Source: Candidatus Peregrinibacteria bacterium CG10_big_fil_rev_8_21_14_0_10_36_19
GTDB lineage: Bacteria; Patescibacteriota; Gracilibacteria; UBA1369; LOWO2-01-FULL-3
NCBI GenBank assembly: GCA_002772535.1
Contig: PFDP01000004.1
Coordinates: 1-38,630, forward strand
Direction: 5' to 3'
Length of the DNA: 38,630 nucleotides
Shown: piece by piece, positions 15,507-22,374 of the stretch
How positions within the stretch are numbered: position 1 is the first letter of the stretch
Layout: the number at the start of each line of letters is the position of its first letter
The notes under the pieces: model-generated
Told to the model about the DNA's origin: nothing
The model's database searches: none
What the model saw: only the letters and a program-made list of their open reading frames with translations
Position numbers and translations under genes: made by a program

Positions 15507-16356
15507 TTATTATTTCTGAAAAGAAAAATATGTGTTCGTTTGTTTTTCCATTTTCGCTGTAGCTGGCTTTTATTTGCCCTTTTTCTTCATCTATTGCGGT
15601 AACTGTTACTTTTGTGAAGATTCCATAAATTGGTGCATATACTGTTGAATTGATTTCAACACTTGGGTGCAGATTAATTGGGATGACATTTTTAATGTTT
15701 TGAACAGATATTGTGTTATTGAAACCTTTTACTAAAGCCTTTTCTTTGTTGATGTTAATAATTATTCCACTTTGATATTCATTCCCATTTTTGATTGCAA
15801 TTGGAGACCCTTGTTGAAATCGGTTCGACAGTATTTTGAAAGTTTTTGCTTTGAGAGTAGCAGGTGTTGAAACGAATTCGTCAAAGTAGTAAACATCTGG
15901 TGTGGATTCGTCGGTGGAGTTGTTTACTATGGCGTGTGCAAGCCCAGAACCTCCTTGCCACCAAGTAATTAAAATATCGGATTTTTGTGCTTGAGAGTCG
16001 GTAAGGGGAATAATAAGTGAGTTAGGCATTTCGAATATTTTTCCTTGAAGATCTTTGAGTGTTGAAACTGTTTCAACAGTTTTTTGAAGAATTGCTGGTT
16101 CGAATGTGAATACGGTATTTTCTTTATAATTCCAGGCATTTTGTAGTTCTGCCAGGCTTGGTGAAAGTACGTAAGAACCTGTGGGTGTTGAAGTGAGTTC
16201 AACAGGTGGGAAATCAAAAGGAATTTCTCCAGGGGCGTGGTCGGGGATTATTGAAACACTTGTTTGTGGTGTTGAAGGTGGTTCAACAGGCTTTTGAGCT
16301 TTTGTACATGCCGTTGTGCTTATGATGAGGGCGAGAATGAGGAGTTTTTTTATCAT
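15496..16356 (-). CDS. Lipoprotein with tandem Tudor/SH3-like C-terminal repeats
   Basis: This 286-residue protein has a signal peptide with lipobox TTAC (C17) and a Pro/Ser/Thr-rich linker (about 18-65). A central domain contains ILITWWQGGSGLAHAIV, which resembles one small barrel. The C-terminal half has two further barrel-like repeats (PIAIKNGNEYQSGIIININ..ALVKGF and VYAPIYGIFTKVTVTAID..IKASYSENG) in the style of Tudor/Agenet folds. The function is unknown; it is probably surface exposed. The gene contains four perfect copies and one degenerate copy of a 19-bp palindrome, so the peptide V-E-x-x-S-T recurs. Its promoter predicts a leaderless transcript. It overlaps apbE tail to tail. Confidence 0.75.
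   Translation of the reverse strand: MIKKLLILALIISTTACTKAQKPVEPPSTPQTSVSIIPDHAPGEIPFDFPPVELTSTPTGSYVLSPSLAELQNAWNYKENTVFTFEPAILQKTVETVSTLKDLQGKIFEMPNSLIIPLTDSQAQKSDILITWWQGGSGLAHAIVNNSTDESTPDVYYFDEFVSTPATLKAKTFKILSNRFQQGSPIAIKNGNEYQSGIIININKEKALVKGFNNTISVQNIKNVIPINLHPSVEINSTVYAPIYGIFTKVTVTAIDEEKGQIKASYSENGKTNEHIFFFSEIITKL
15643..15661. repeat. Palindrome TGTTGAA-N5-TTCAACA
   Basis: This is a perfect copy inside the lipoprotein gene, encoding V-E-I-N-S-T on the minus strand. Confidence 0.65.
15865..15883. repeat. Degenerate copy of the palindrome
   Basis: The left arm TGTTGAA is intact and the right arm reads TTCGTCA. The coded peptide is D-E-F-V-S-T-P, a variant of V-E-x-x-S-T-P. Confidence 0.45.
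16060..16078. repeat. Palindrome TGTTGAA-N5-TTCAACA
   Basis: This is a perfect copy inside the lipoprotein gene, encoding V-E-T-V-S-T on the minus strand. Confidence 0.65.
16186..16204. repeat. Palindrome TGTTGAA-N5-TTCAACA
   Basis: This is a perfect copy inside the lipoprotein gene, encoding V-E-L-T-S-T-P on the minus strand. Confidence 0.65.
16270..16288. repeat. Palindrome TGTTGAA-N5-TTCAACA
   Basis: This is a perfect copy inside the lipoprotein gene, encoding V-E-P-P-S-T-P on the minus strand. Confidence 0.65.
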
Positions 16357-16362
16357 GAGGAA

Positions 16363-16391
16363 AATGTATCAGTGGTGGGTAAATTTGTCTA
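16363..16391 (-). promoter_or_regulatory. Promoter of the Tudor-like lipoprotein gene
   Basis: On the minus strand TAGACA (16391-16386) and TACATT (16368-16363) are 17 bases apart, with TGA before the -10. Only six bases separate the -10 from the ATG, so the transcript should begin at or next to the start codon (leaderless). Confidence 0.65.
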
Positions 16392-16444
16392 TCTTCCTTA
16401 AATTTGCTATATTTCTGGGTATAGTATTTTCTAACCCTATAAAT

Positions 16445-16597
16445 ATGGAAGGATACTGTGTAAAGTGTCGCGCTAAATGTGAAATGGCCGGCGCAGAACA
16501 AATTGAAATGAAGAACGGACGCCCTGCAATGAAGGGGAAATGTTCTAAGTGTGGTACTGGTATGTTTAAGATTATGTCGCCTAAAGATGCTGCTTAA
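16445..16597 (+). CDS. DUF5679 zinc-ribbon small protein
   Basis: This 50-residue protein begins MEGYCVKCRAKCEM and continues with MKNGRPAMKGKCSKCGTGMFKI, the DUF5679 pattern. Two CxxC pairs should bind one zinc. The role is unknown; the family is widespread in CPR and Chloroflexi-like genomes. I chose the ATG at 16445 because the conserved domain begins exactly there. The longer upstream frame has no family support. A TATAGT element lies at 16420-16425. Confidence 0.85.
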   Translation: MEGYCVKCRAKCEMAGAEQIEMKNGRPAMKGKCSKCGTGMFKIMSPKDAA

Positions 16598-16612
16598 TTG
16601 TAGGCGAAGGGA

Positions 16613-17107
16613 TTATCGATAATTGCCAAACTCTAGCGGTAGTGCGAGTTTCTCATCTGCTCTGAGGGTGGCAATTATTTGTTGTAGTTCGTCGATTGAT
16701 TGAGATGTTACTCTTACTGTGTCACCTTGAATGTTTGGCTTTGATTTAGGAAAAGATTCTCTAATTATGTTGGCGATTTTTTTGCCGTTTTCTTGGTCTA
16801 GTGCTTTGATTAGTTTCATTTCTTCACGCATTCTCATTCCACCAATTTCCTTAGCGGGTTCGCGTTTTAGTACTAAAGGTGAAACGCTACGGCTGATCAT
16901 TTTTTTGATAAGTATTCCGTGAATTGAGTCTATTTGCATTTCGCTTTGAGCGGTGATTTTGATGTTGTCTTCGCTAAGCTCTATTTCTACATTTGCATCT
17001 TTGAGATCGAAACGATTTACTGCTTCTTTTTTTGTTTGTTCAACTGCATTTTTTAGTTCTTGGAAATCGAATTGAATCGTAATGTCCATTGAGTGTTCTT
17101 TTGCCAT
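16613..17107 (-). CDS. yajQ: YajQ-family nucleotide-binding protein
   Basis: This 164-residue protein matches YajQ (UPF0234), with FDFQELKNAVEQTKKEAVNRFD at the N-terminus, LKREPAKEIGGMRMREE in the middle and VRVTSQSIDELQQIIA near the end. Members bind nucleotides, and some bind cyclic di-GMP. The common bacterial start would be MDITIQFDF at residue 7, so the true start may be the ATG at 17089. It converges with the DUF5679 gene at a distance of 15 bases. Confidence 0.93.
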   Translation of the reverse strand: MAKEHSMDITIQFDFQELKNAVEQTKKEAVNRFDLKDANVEIELSEDNIKITAQSEMQIDSIHGILIKKMISRSVSPLVLKREPAKEIGGMRMREEMKLIKALDQENGKKIANIIRESFPKSKPNIQGDTVRVTSQSIDELQQIIATLRADEKLALPLEFGNYR

Positions 17108-17144
17108 GGGTTTTATAAGTTATATTTGAATGTATTATAGCAGA

Positions 17145-17172
17145 TTGACTAAGATTTAAAAATTGTTATAAT
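17145..17172 (+). promoter_or_regulatory. Promoter of the unknown 229-aa gene
   Basis: TTGACT at 17145-17150 and TATAAT at 17167-17172 are separated by 16 bases, with TGT before the -10. The expected leader is about 14 bases. Confidence 0.7.
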
Positions 17173-17192
17173 AGTATCCATTAATTTTATGT

Positions 17193-17882
17193 ATGGGTAG
17201 ATTTGATTTGGATGGTTATGGGTATGATGATGAGCTTTTTTCTTTTACAAGAGGGGAAAATTCACAAACTTTAAAATCTGATTTTGGGAAGAGTTGGAGT
17301 GGTTCTATGGTTAAATTTATGCAAGATTTGCCAATGTTTTTTACGCTTGTGGGAGTTGATGAGAGAAAATATGTTGATGAGGAGTATGCTAGATTATTGG
17401 GTTTGCAGAGTGGTGATGTGGTGGAAGTTGTGAGGGAAAAAATAGGGCAAATTATTCCTAGAGGGTTTTTAAGTTCTGAAGCAATTGTGAAGACTAATAA
17501 TGTTTTTGCTTTTACTATTCCAAAGAAAATTTTTAATGCTTTGCCTGATGATAGAAGAGCAAGAAGTGGGAGAGTTTCTTTGGCGGAAGTTAGTAGAGAG
17601 AGTGTTATAAGTGATCCTTATGCTGGATTTAGGGGCTTTGGCAATCCAGTTGTGAATGATTTGAGTTTAGAAAGAGCTGAGGAAATTTTTGTTGGCTGTT
17701 ATGAGTTTAATAGAAAAATTAGTAAAAACTTGCCTTTTAGGAGAGGTGATTCTAAAGATGATATGTCTTTGCTTTTGCAAAAGGCTGTTTCAACTTTAAG
17801 GAGTAACGAAAGAATTTTTGAGCAAGTTTTAGGAGTGGTTGCCAGTAAGGAACTGCACGACTACTATACCTATTTCAAATAA
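17193..17882 (+). CDS. Hypothetical protein, 229 aa
   Basis: I do not recognise a family. The protein is soluble and starts with an acidic, aromatic-rich segment. A central part, RLLGLQSGDVVEVVREKIGQIIPRGFLSS followed by VFAFTIPKKIFNALP, could be a small beta-barrel. The C-terminal half is helical and ends in ELHDYYTYFK. It has no signal peptide or transmembrane segment. The ATG at 17193 is used because the ATG four bases earlier meets a stop at once. The last 54 bases overlap the convergent RMD1-like gene. Confidence 0.75.
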   Translation: MGRFDLDGYGYDDELFSFTRGENSQTLKSDFGKSWSGSMVKFMQDLPMFFTLVGVDERKYVDEEYARLLGLQSGDVVEVVREKIGQIIPRGFLSSEAIVKTNNVFAFTIPKKIFNALPDDRRARSGRVSLAEVSRESVISDPYAGFRGFGNPVVNDLSLERAEEIFVGCYEFNRKISKNLPFRRGDSKDDMSLLLQKAVSTLRSNERIFEQVLGVVASKELHDYYTYFK

Positions 17883-18611
17883 AATTAAGAAAACAATCAC
17901 GGCTTCTAAAAATAATCCTTTACGGCTTTCTAAGTAGTTTAGTACGAATTCTACATCAGTGAAGATGATGTCGTTTTTCTTTACTAGGATTTCGTAACGG
18001 TCTGAAATTTCGTATTCGTCGTCTAGGACTGGATACCATTGGTCGAGATATGGGTCGTCCCAGGTAAAGTCGGGTTTATCTAGAAGCGCCATTTGGCTTA
18101 CCATTAGATTTCTAAGTTGCATGGCTCTGCCTACTACTTTTAGGAGTTGGCGAGTTGAAAGATTAGTGCGTCCTTTTTTGGCAAAAGAATGTAGAATGTT
18201 TGTAAGTGTGTCTAATTGTGCTCCAATTTGTTCTTCGAAAAATTCTAGAATTAGCGAGCGGGCAAGCATTACTGCTAATAAGATTTGGAAATGTTCGTCT
18301 GCTTTGTGGCAATAAACTGTGGTTCCTTTTACTTGTTCTGTTTTAGTGGTTGTTTTAATTGTAAGCTCTTCGGTTCTTTGGTCTGATTTGCTAAATTCTC
18401 CCTCTAGATGTGGAGTTAGTCTTTTTATGAGTTCTTCGGTTTGCTTTTCATTTTTGGTCATGAAAACCGCCACACCATATTTAAAGATGAATACTTTTGA
18501 ATTTTCATATTTAAGTACTAGAGGGTCACGATTTTGCAAAGTGAAACCTTTTAGCTTAAATAAGCCCTTCATTTTGAATTTTTCTCCTAGGTGGTAAGCT
18601 TTTAAATGCAT
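17829..18611 (-). CDS. RMD1/DUF155 (COG1723) family membrane protein
   Basis: This 260-residue protein resembles the RMD1/DUF155 family, known from yeast and animal mitochondria (Rmd1, RMND1) and from scattered bacteria. Features include YGVAVFMTKNEKQTEEL in the N-terminal half, LLDKPDFTWDDPYLDQWYPVLDDEYEISDRYEILVKK in the second half, and a C-terminal hydrophobic anchor at about 237-256. The bulk of the protein should face the cytoplasm. The bacterial function is unclear. The 3' end overlaps the convergent unknown gene by 54 bases, a long overlap for two genuine proteins. Confidence 0.85.
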   Translation of the reverse strand: MHLKAYHLGEKFKMKGLFKLKGFTLQNRDPLVLKYENSKVFIFKYGVAVFMTKNEKQTEELIKRLTPHLEGEFSKSDQRTEELTIKTTTKTEQVKGTTVYCHKADEHFQILLAVMLARSLILEFFEEQIGAQLDTLTNILHSFAKKGRTNLSTRQLLKVVGRAMQLRNLMVSQMALLDKPDFTWDDPYLDQWYPVLDDEYEISDRYEILVKKNDIIFTDVEFVLNYLESRKGLFLEAVIVFLILFEIGIVVVQFLTGNHS

Positions 18612-18669
18612 ATATTTATTATGTGATCTTTTATTTTAGACTATTTTATATAAATGTCAATGATATTCG

Positions 18670-18699
18670 TTGACATAATTATTGATTTGGGATCATAAT
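18670..18699 (+). promoter_or_regulatory. Promoter of the 67-aa gene
   Basis: TTGACA at 18670-18675 and CATAAT at 18694-18699 are separated by 18 bases. The start codon lies 18 bases beyond the -10. Confidence 0.6.
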
Positions 18700-18717
18700 G
18701 AATTCTAATCATATTTT

Positions 18718-18921
18718 ATGACTTTTAAATATCCACATTTACCGCCTGATCACCCAGATAATCAGGGTGAAAATGAAAGTGGCATTCCTTTGAGGGACGT
18801 TCCTCCAGGTGCAATAGTTCCTTTGGAAAAACCAGAGGGAATGGTAATTATCCATGATGTAGTGAGGGGAGTTGTGGAGGATATAAGAGGAGAGTTTATA
18901 GTTGATTTTAATGTGAGGTAA
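18718..18921 (+). CDS. Small hypothetical protein, 67 aa
   Basis: This is a short acidic protein with a Pro-rich N-terminus (LPPDHPDNQGENESGIPLRDVPPG) and a C-terminal beta-rich part (GMVIIHDVVRGVVEDIRGEFIVDF). It has no cysteines, signal peptide or membrane segment. A good promoter and a clean ATG support it as real. No family was recognised. Confidence 0.6.
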   Translation: MTFKYPHLPPDHPDNQGENESGIPLRDVPPGAIVPLEKPEGMVIIHDVVRGVVEDIRGEFIVDFNVR

Positions 18922-18984
18922 TTAGATATCTAAAGATAATTAATAAAGGTATTATTGATTTAATATTTTATAAAAAACAATCCT

Positions 18985-19080
18985 ATGGGAAAAGGAAAAG
19001 AGCCTAAGAAAGAAAGCAAGAAGCCAGGAAAATCAATAAAAGAGAAAAAGGCTGCAAAGTTGGCTAAAAAATCTAAGTAG
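18985..19080 (+). CDS. Lysine-rich small protein, 31 aa
   Basis: The frame encodes 31 residues beginning [17 protein letters not shown], about 40% lysine, and ends two codons after AKLAKK. Its size, charge and MGKG start resemble small ribosome-associated basic proteins such as bTHX, but the family signature is not present. A TATAAA element at 18969-18974 lies ten bases before the start. The VF530 gene begins 7 bases after it, so the two may be co-transcribed. Confidence 0.6.
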   Translation: MGKGKEPKKESKKPGKSIKEKKAAKLAKKSK

Positions 19081-19087
19081 ATTTAAA

Positions 19088-19296
19088 ATGGATACACAGA
19101 AAAACAACCCGCTTCATGGGGTCACTTTGAAAAAAATACTTCAAGACTTGGTGGAGCAATATGGGTGGGAACGCTTAGCCGAAAAAATTAGCATAAGATG
19201 TTTTATGTTTGATCCTACAATCAATTCAAGTTTGAAATTTTTAAGAAAAACTCCTTGGGCAAGAGAAAAAGTTGAAAAATTGTGGCTGGAGATGTC

Positions 19297-19318
<22 letters not shown>
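19088..19318 (+). CDS. VF530-like DNA-binding protein (DUF2132)
   Basis: This 76-residue helical protein matches the VF530 family closely: [37 protein letters not shown] and [20 protein letters not shown]. It is a small putative DNA-binding fold seen in many proteobacteria. The last seven codons and the stop lie inside the antisense of tRNA-Thr, giving a 22-base overlap on opposite strands. Confidence 0.88.
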
Positions 19319-19372
<54 letters not shown>

Positions 19373-19407
19373 GTGGTTTTTTATTACTGGGAGTTTAGCG
19401 GGAGATT

Positions 19408-19959
19408 ATGGACGGGGCAAGTTTTATGTGTTATAAGTTTTTAATAAAATTTATACGTATGGAGCGGAAAAATTGTTGTGATTTAGTTGAACTGAAGGAT
19501 GTGTTGGCAAATGACCCTGCTTATACTGAAAGTGTTAATGATTTTTTGTTTTTTAATTTTGATGGTGAGTTGGAAGATGATGTGGCATTTGATTTTGTGG
19601 ATAGATTTGTAAATTTGCTTATGGAGAGGTTTTGTAATTTTGTGAAGTTAAACCCAAAGCGCTTGAGTGAAGAATGGATTAAGCAGGATTTTATGAATCC
19701 ATTTTTTAATGATGATTCTTTTAATGCTTTTGTAGAGGAGTTGGTAGATATGGATGCAATAAATTGTTGGTCGTTGAAAAATAAATTGATTTCTATTGGG
19801 TATGCTGTTTTAGAGAAGTTTGTGAGTTTACAGGAATATGAAAAATTGAAGATGCCTTTCGAGCAGGTGATGGCTGGAAGAAGTGAGGTTGTTCAGGAGG
19901 TTTTAGCTGCTGTTACTTTGGAGCTAGAAAAAATGGGCAAGTCGGAGACGACCTCTTAG
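19408..19959 (+). CDS. Hypothetical acidic protein, 183 aa
   Basis: No family was recognised. The product is acidic and helical, rich in Phe and Asp/Glu, with four cysteines in the first two thirds and no transmembrane segment. A GGAG lies just before the ATG at 19408. The ATG at 19459 (MERKNCCDL) is an alternative that would remove a hydrophobic, unconvincing leader. The stop codon sits inside the stem of a hairpin, and a second terminator follows. Confidence 0.65.
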   Translation: MDGASFMCYKFLIKFIRMERKNCCDLVELKDVLANDPAYTESVNDFLFFNFDGELEDDVAFDFVDRFVNLLMERFCNFVKLNPKRLSEEWIKQDFMNPFFNDDSFNAFVEELVDMDAINCWSLKNKLISIGYAVLEKFVSLQEYEKLKMPFEQVMAGRSEVVQEVLAAVTLELEKMGKSETTS

Positions 19960-19976
19960 TTTTAAGAGGCTTCTCC
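19944..19976 (+). terminator. Hairpin overlapping the stop codon
   Basis: CCTCTTA pairs with TAAGAGG across a GTTT loop, extended by GGAGA/TCTCC. The T tract is poor, so it may protect the 3' end or attenuate rather than terminate alone. Confidence 0.55.
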
Positions 19977-19996
19977 AACTCTTTATCCGTTTCGGG

Positions 19997-20023
19997 AGTA
20001 TTTTAGTGTAAAGTACTATTTTT
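19997..20023 (+). terminator. Rho-independent terminator
   Basis: AGTATTTTA pairs with TAAAGTACT (one T-G pair, loop GTG), and ATTTTT follows. Confidence 0.6.
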
Positions 20024-20040
20024 CGCAAGGTAAATGGCTA

Positions 20041-20068
20041 TTGACAAAGGTAAAATTTCAGATAATAT
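20041..20068 (+). promoter_or_regulatory. Promoter of the bL33 gene
   Basis: A consensus TTGACA lies at 20041-20046 and TAATAT at 20063-20068, 16 bases apart. Confidence 0.6.
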
Positions 20069-20094
20069 GCTTTTACTTTTAAGTTAAACTTCAT

Positions 20095-20274
20095 ATGGCG
20101 AAAGGAAAAAGTCAAAATTGTACATGGTTCTGCAGTGAATGTAATACTGCGAATGATCTGTCACACTATCCAAAAAATAGAAATGAGGAGATTGTTAAAG
20201 AATTGAAGAAATTCTGTTCTAAATGCCGTGCTCATGTTATTCACAAAAGAAAGGATACCAAGAAAGGTAACTAA
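20095..20274 (+). CDS. rpmG: 50S ribosomal protein bL33
   Basis: This 59-residue protein beginning MAKGKSQNCTWFCSECN has the bL33 pattern: two cysteine pairs (C13-x-x-C16 and C41-x-x-C44) that bind zinc, an NRNEEIVKELKKFCSKCRAHVIHKRKD core and a basic tail. It is part of the large ribosomal subunit near the E site. It stands alone with its own promoter and terminator rather than next to secE/nusG or other ribosomal genes. Confidence 0.85.
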   Translation: MAKGKSQNCTWFCSECNTANDLSHYPKNRNEEIVKELKKFCSKCRAHVIHKRKDTKKGN

Positions 20275-20372
20275 TCTTTCCTTATTAATTTAGAAATCAT
20301 GATTTTTGTTTTAAATCGTTTTAATAGTTCTCTACTGCTCTCTACATAAGAATGTGGTGTAATGTAATATTT

Positions 20373-20403
20373 ATGCCCGTTCTTGATTGAATTGGGCATT
20401 TTT
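20373..20403 (+). terminator. Terminator after bL33, immediately before the 654-aa gene
   Basis: ATGCCC (20373-20378) pairs with GGGCAT (20394-20399), helped by TTC/GAA inside, and a run of five T ends at 20403. It lies only six bases before the start of the next gene. Confidence 0.65.
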
Positions 20404-20409
20404 AAATTC

Positions 20410-22374
20410 ATGAATAAAAATATAATTAACATAAATGGTGTAGGAATAGATGCGGAAGCTCATGATATTGAATCTATTCAACCTTCGATCAATAAAGTTA
20501 CAAATTTAATTAAAATGATTTGTGACAGGTTTATAAATTCTGGTGAGCACTCTATAAGTTTTGAGCATGTTAATGGTTTGTTTTATGCAAAATTAAATTC
20601 CGTTTCTCTAGATAGGCAAGAGCAGTTTTGTAAAAGGATGATTGATTTATTAGAAACTTTTTTTTGCTTTGATTTTCATGATCCTTCTTCTATTGCTAAT
20701 GATATTAACGAACTTGTTCATTTAATAGTTGGACAAGATGTTGGTGATTTGGGTCATGTTGGTGAAGATGTTGCAACAATTGAAGATTTTACTCGGCTAG
20801 TTTCTAAAAAGAAAAAGGAATTTGTGGCTTCAAAATTAGATGAAGTTGGTAGACCTTCCGAATTAGTTGGTTTGATTTTTGTTTCGGAAAACCAATTAGC
20901 TAAGAGCGAAGTATTACAAAGAATAGGATCTCTTGATATTGATAATCCTAGGTTAATTGAAATGTTGATAAATTCAGTTGATAAAATTAAAAAGGACCAA
21001 GTATTTAAACCTATGTTTTTAGGTATTGTTAAGTCTGTAATTAACGATTATGTAAAAGGTGAGTTTTCGGAATACATATCTTTGTTGGATCAGATAACTG
21101 TATTTTTGGAAACAATGAGAAAACGAAAAATTACTTTGGCTGATTTGAAATTATTGTCATATTTTGTTGATAATTTTTCATTTGATGAGGCTGCAGAATT
21201 AGTTAATGCTAATGATGCTTTTATGTCGAGTTTGGTTAAGTCTGTTTATAATGGTGGGCATATTGTGCGCAATGACTATGTAAGAAGGATGGAATCTTCA
21301 GCAACTTCAGAGACTTTTATTAAAGGTTTGGATGACCATGCTATGCAAAATCTTTTTAGTATTTTTATGAAAGTTGCGAATGGTGAAATTAATGTTAATG
21401 AAATTGATTTTCAGGTTGGTATTGGCGGATTTGAGCATGGCGTTCCTTTAAGGATTTTAAGCTACCTTGTTCCTAGTTTAACAATTGCTAATAGATTTTT
21501 TGCAAAATATGGTGATTCTCCAAAGATTAGCTTTTTTACTGGCCAGCACGGCGCAATTTATTGTAATGGCTTTGATAAAGAAACTGTTCAGAAAAGAACT
21601 ACTAACTCTTTTAATTTTGCAGGAGGGTTTGTAAAAAAATTCTTTCCTAATTTGGTTGGTAATTTTGAATTTGTGAATGATGTTCCTTGGGAAGAACCAA
21701 AAATGGGAGCAATGTTAGAGTATTTTGAAAAATTGCTTCTGGAAGAGTTAGGGCATGATGCTAAAATTACAAACTTAGTTGGTGAATTAAGGAAAAGAGG
21801 GGCTAGATATGGTGGAGAGGTTGGTGAAATGAATGCTCTTAAATACGCTGCTTTTCATGTTATATGTTTTAGAGATATTCCAATAATTGATGCTTATGTG
21901 AAAGGAGGAGATGTGTTTAAAGGTCGTAATTTTATTACTTTTGGTGGTAAGGCAGAATTAAGTTTTGATTTGGTAAGGAGTAAGTTGGTTGAAAAATTTA
22001 CTGTGAGTGGATTTAATGAATTTGTTGAAAGTAAAGGAAATGCTCATTTGAAGATAGTTGATGATGTTCAAAGTGCTAGCTTGGAAACTAGATCTACAGT
22101 AATTATGGATAGTGGTGATATTCCACCATACTTTTTGGTTGATAAAGTGGGAGATGTTGCGGTTGAAGATTTGAAAGCTAATAGTCCAGCAGATGTTGGA
22201 AAAGTGATAGCAAATATGGTTAGAAGTGTTATTTTATTTCATAGAACTTCAGAAGATAAAAAAACTGTAGTAGCAGCTGGATCTGTTGTTGATTCTATGG
22301 CACTACTTGCTACTGCGGTTTCTCCTTATGAATTAGCTAATTTTGTTTACAATTTTAAAAATGAATCCAAATAG
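20410..22374 (+). CDS. Large orphan protein, 654 aa, first gene of PLP/deacylase cluster
   Basis: I do not recognise this protein. It begins MNKNIININGVGID. The N-terminal 320 residues are mostly helical and charged. The second half has a more conserved-looking core: GIGGFEHGVPLRILSYLVPS, ISFFTGQHGAIYCNGF, SFNFAGGFVKKFFPNL, KYAAFHVICFRDIPIIDAYV, then a mixed alpha/beta C-terminus. The pattern (GQHG, repeated Gly turns, buried aromatics) suggests an enzyme, but no nucleotide- or metal-binding signature is certain. It has no signal peptide or membrane helix. The ATG at 20410 was chosen over a TTG at 20383, which lies inside the terminator. The stop overlaps the aminotransferase start by 14 bases. 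Confidence 0.8.
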   Translation: MNKNIININGVGIDAEAHDIESIQPSINKVTNLIKMICDRFINSGEHSISFEHVNGLFYAKLNSVSLDRQEQFCKRMIDLLETFFCFDFHDPSSIANDINELVHLIVGQDVGDLGHVGEDVATIEDFTRLVSKKKKEFVASKLDEVGRPSELVGLIFVSENQLAKSEVLQRIGSLDIDNPRLIEMLINSVDKIKKDQVFKPMFLGIVKSVINDYVKGEFSEYISLLDQITVFLETMRKRKITLADLKLLSYFVDNFSFDEAAELVNANDAFMSSLVKSVYNGGHIVRNDYVRRMESSATSETFIKGLDDHAMQNLFSIFMKVANGEINVNEIDFQVGIGGFEHGVPLRILSYLVPSLTIANRFFAKYGDSPKISFFTGQHGAIYCNGFDKETVQKRTTNSFNFAGGFVKKFFPNLVGNFEFVNDVPWEEPKMGAMLEYFEKLLLEELGHDAKITNLVGELRKRGARYGGEVGEMNALKYAAFHVICFRDIPIIDAYVKGGDVFKGRNFITFGGKAELSFDLVRSKLVEKFTVSGFNEFVESKGNAHLKIVDDVQSASLETRSTVIMDSGDIPPYFLVDKVGDVAVEDLKANSPADVGKVIANMVRSVILFHRTSEDKKTVVAAGSVVDSMALLATAVSPYELANFVYNFKNESK

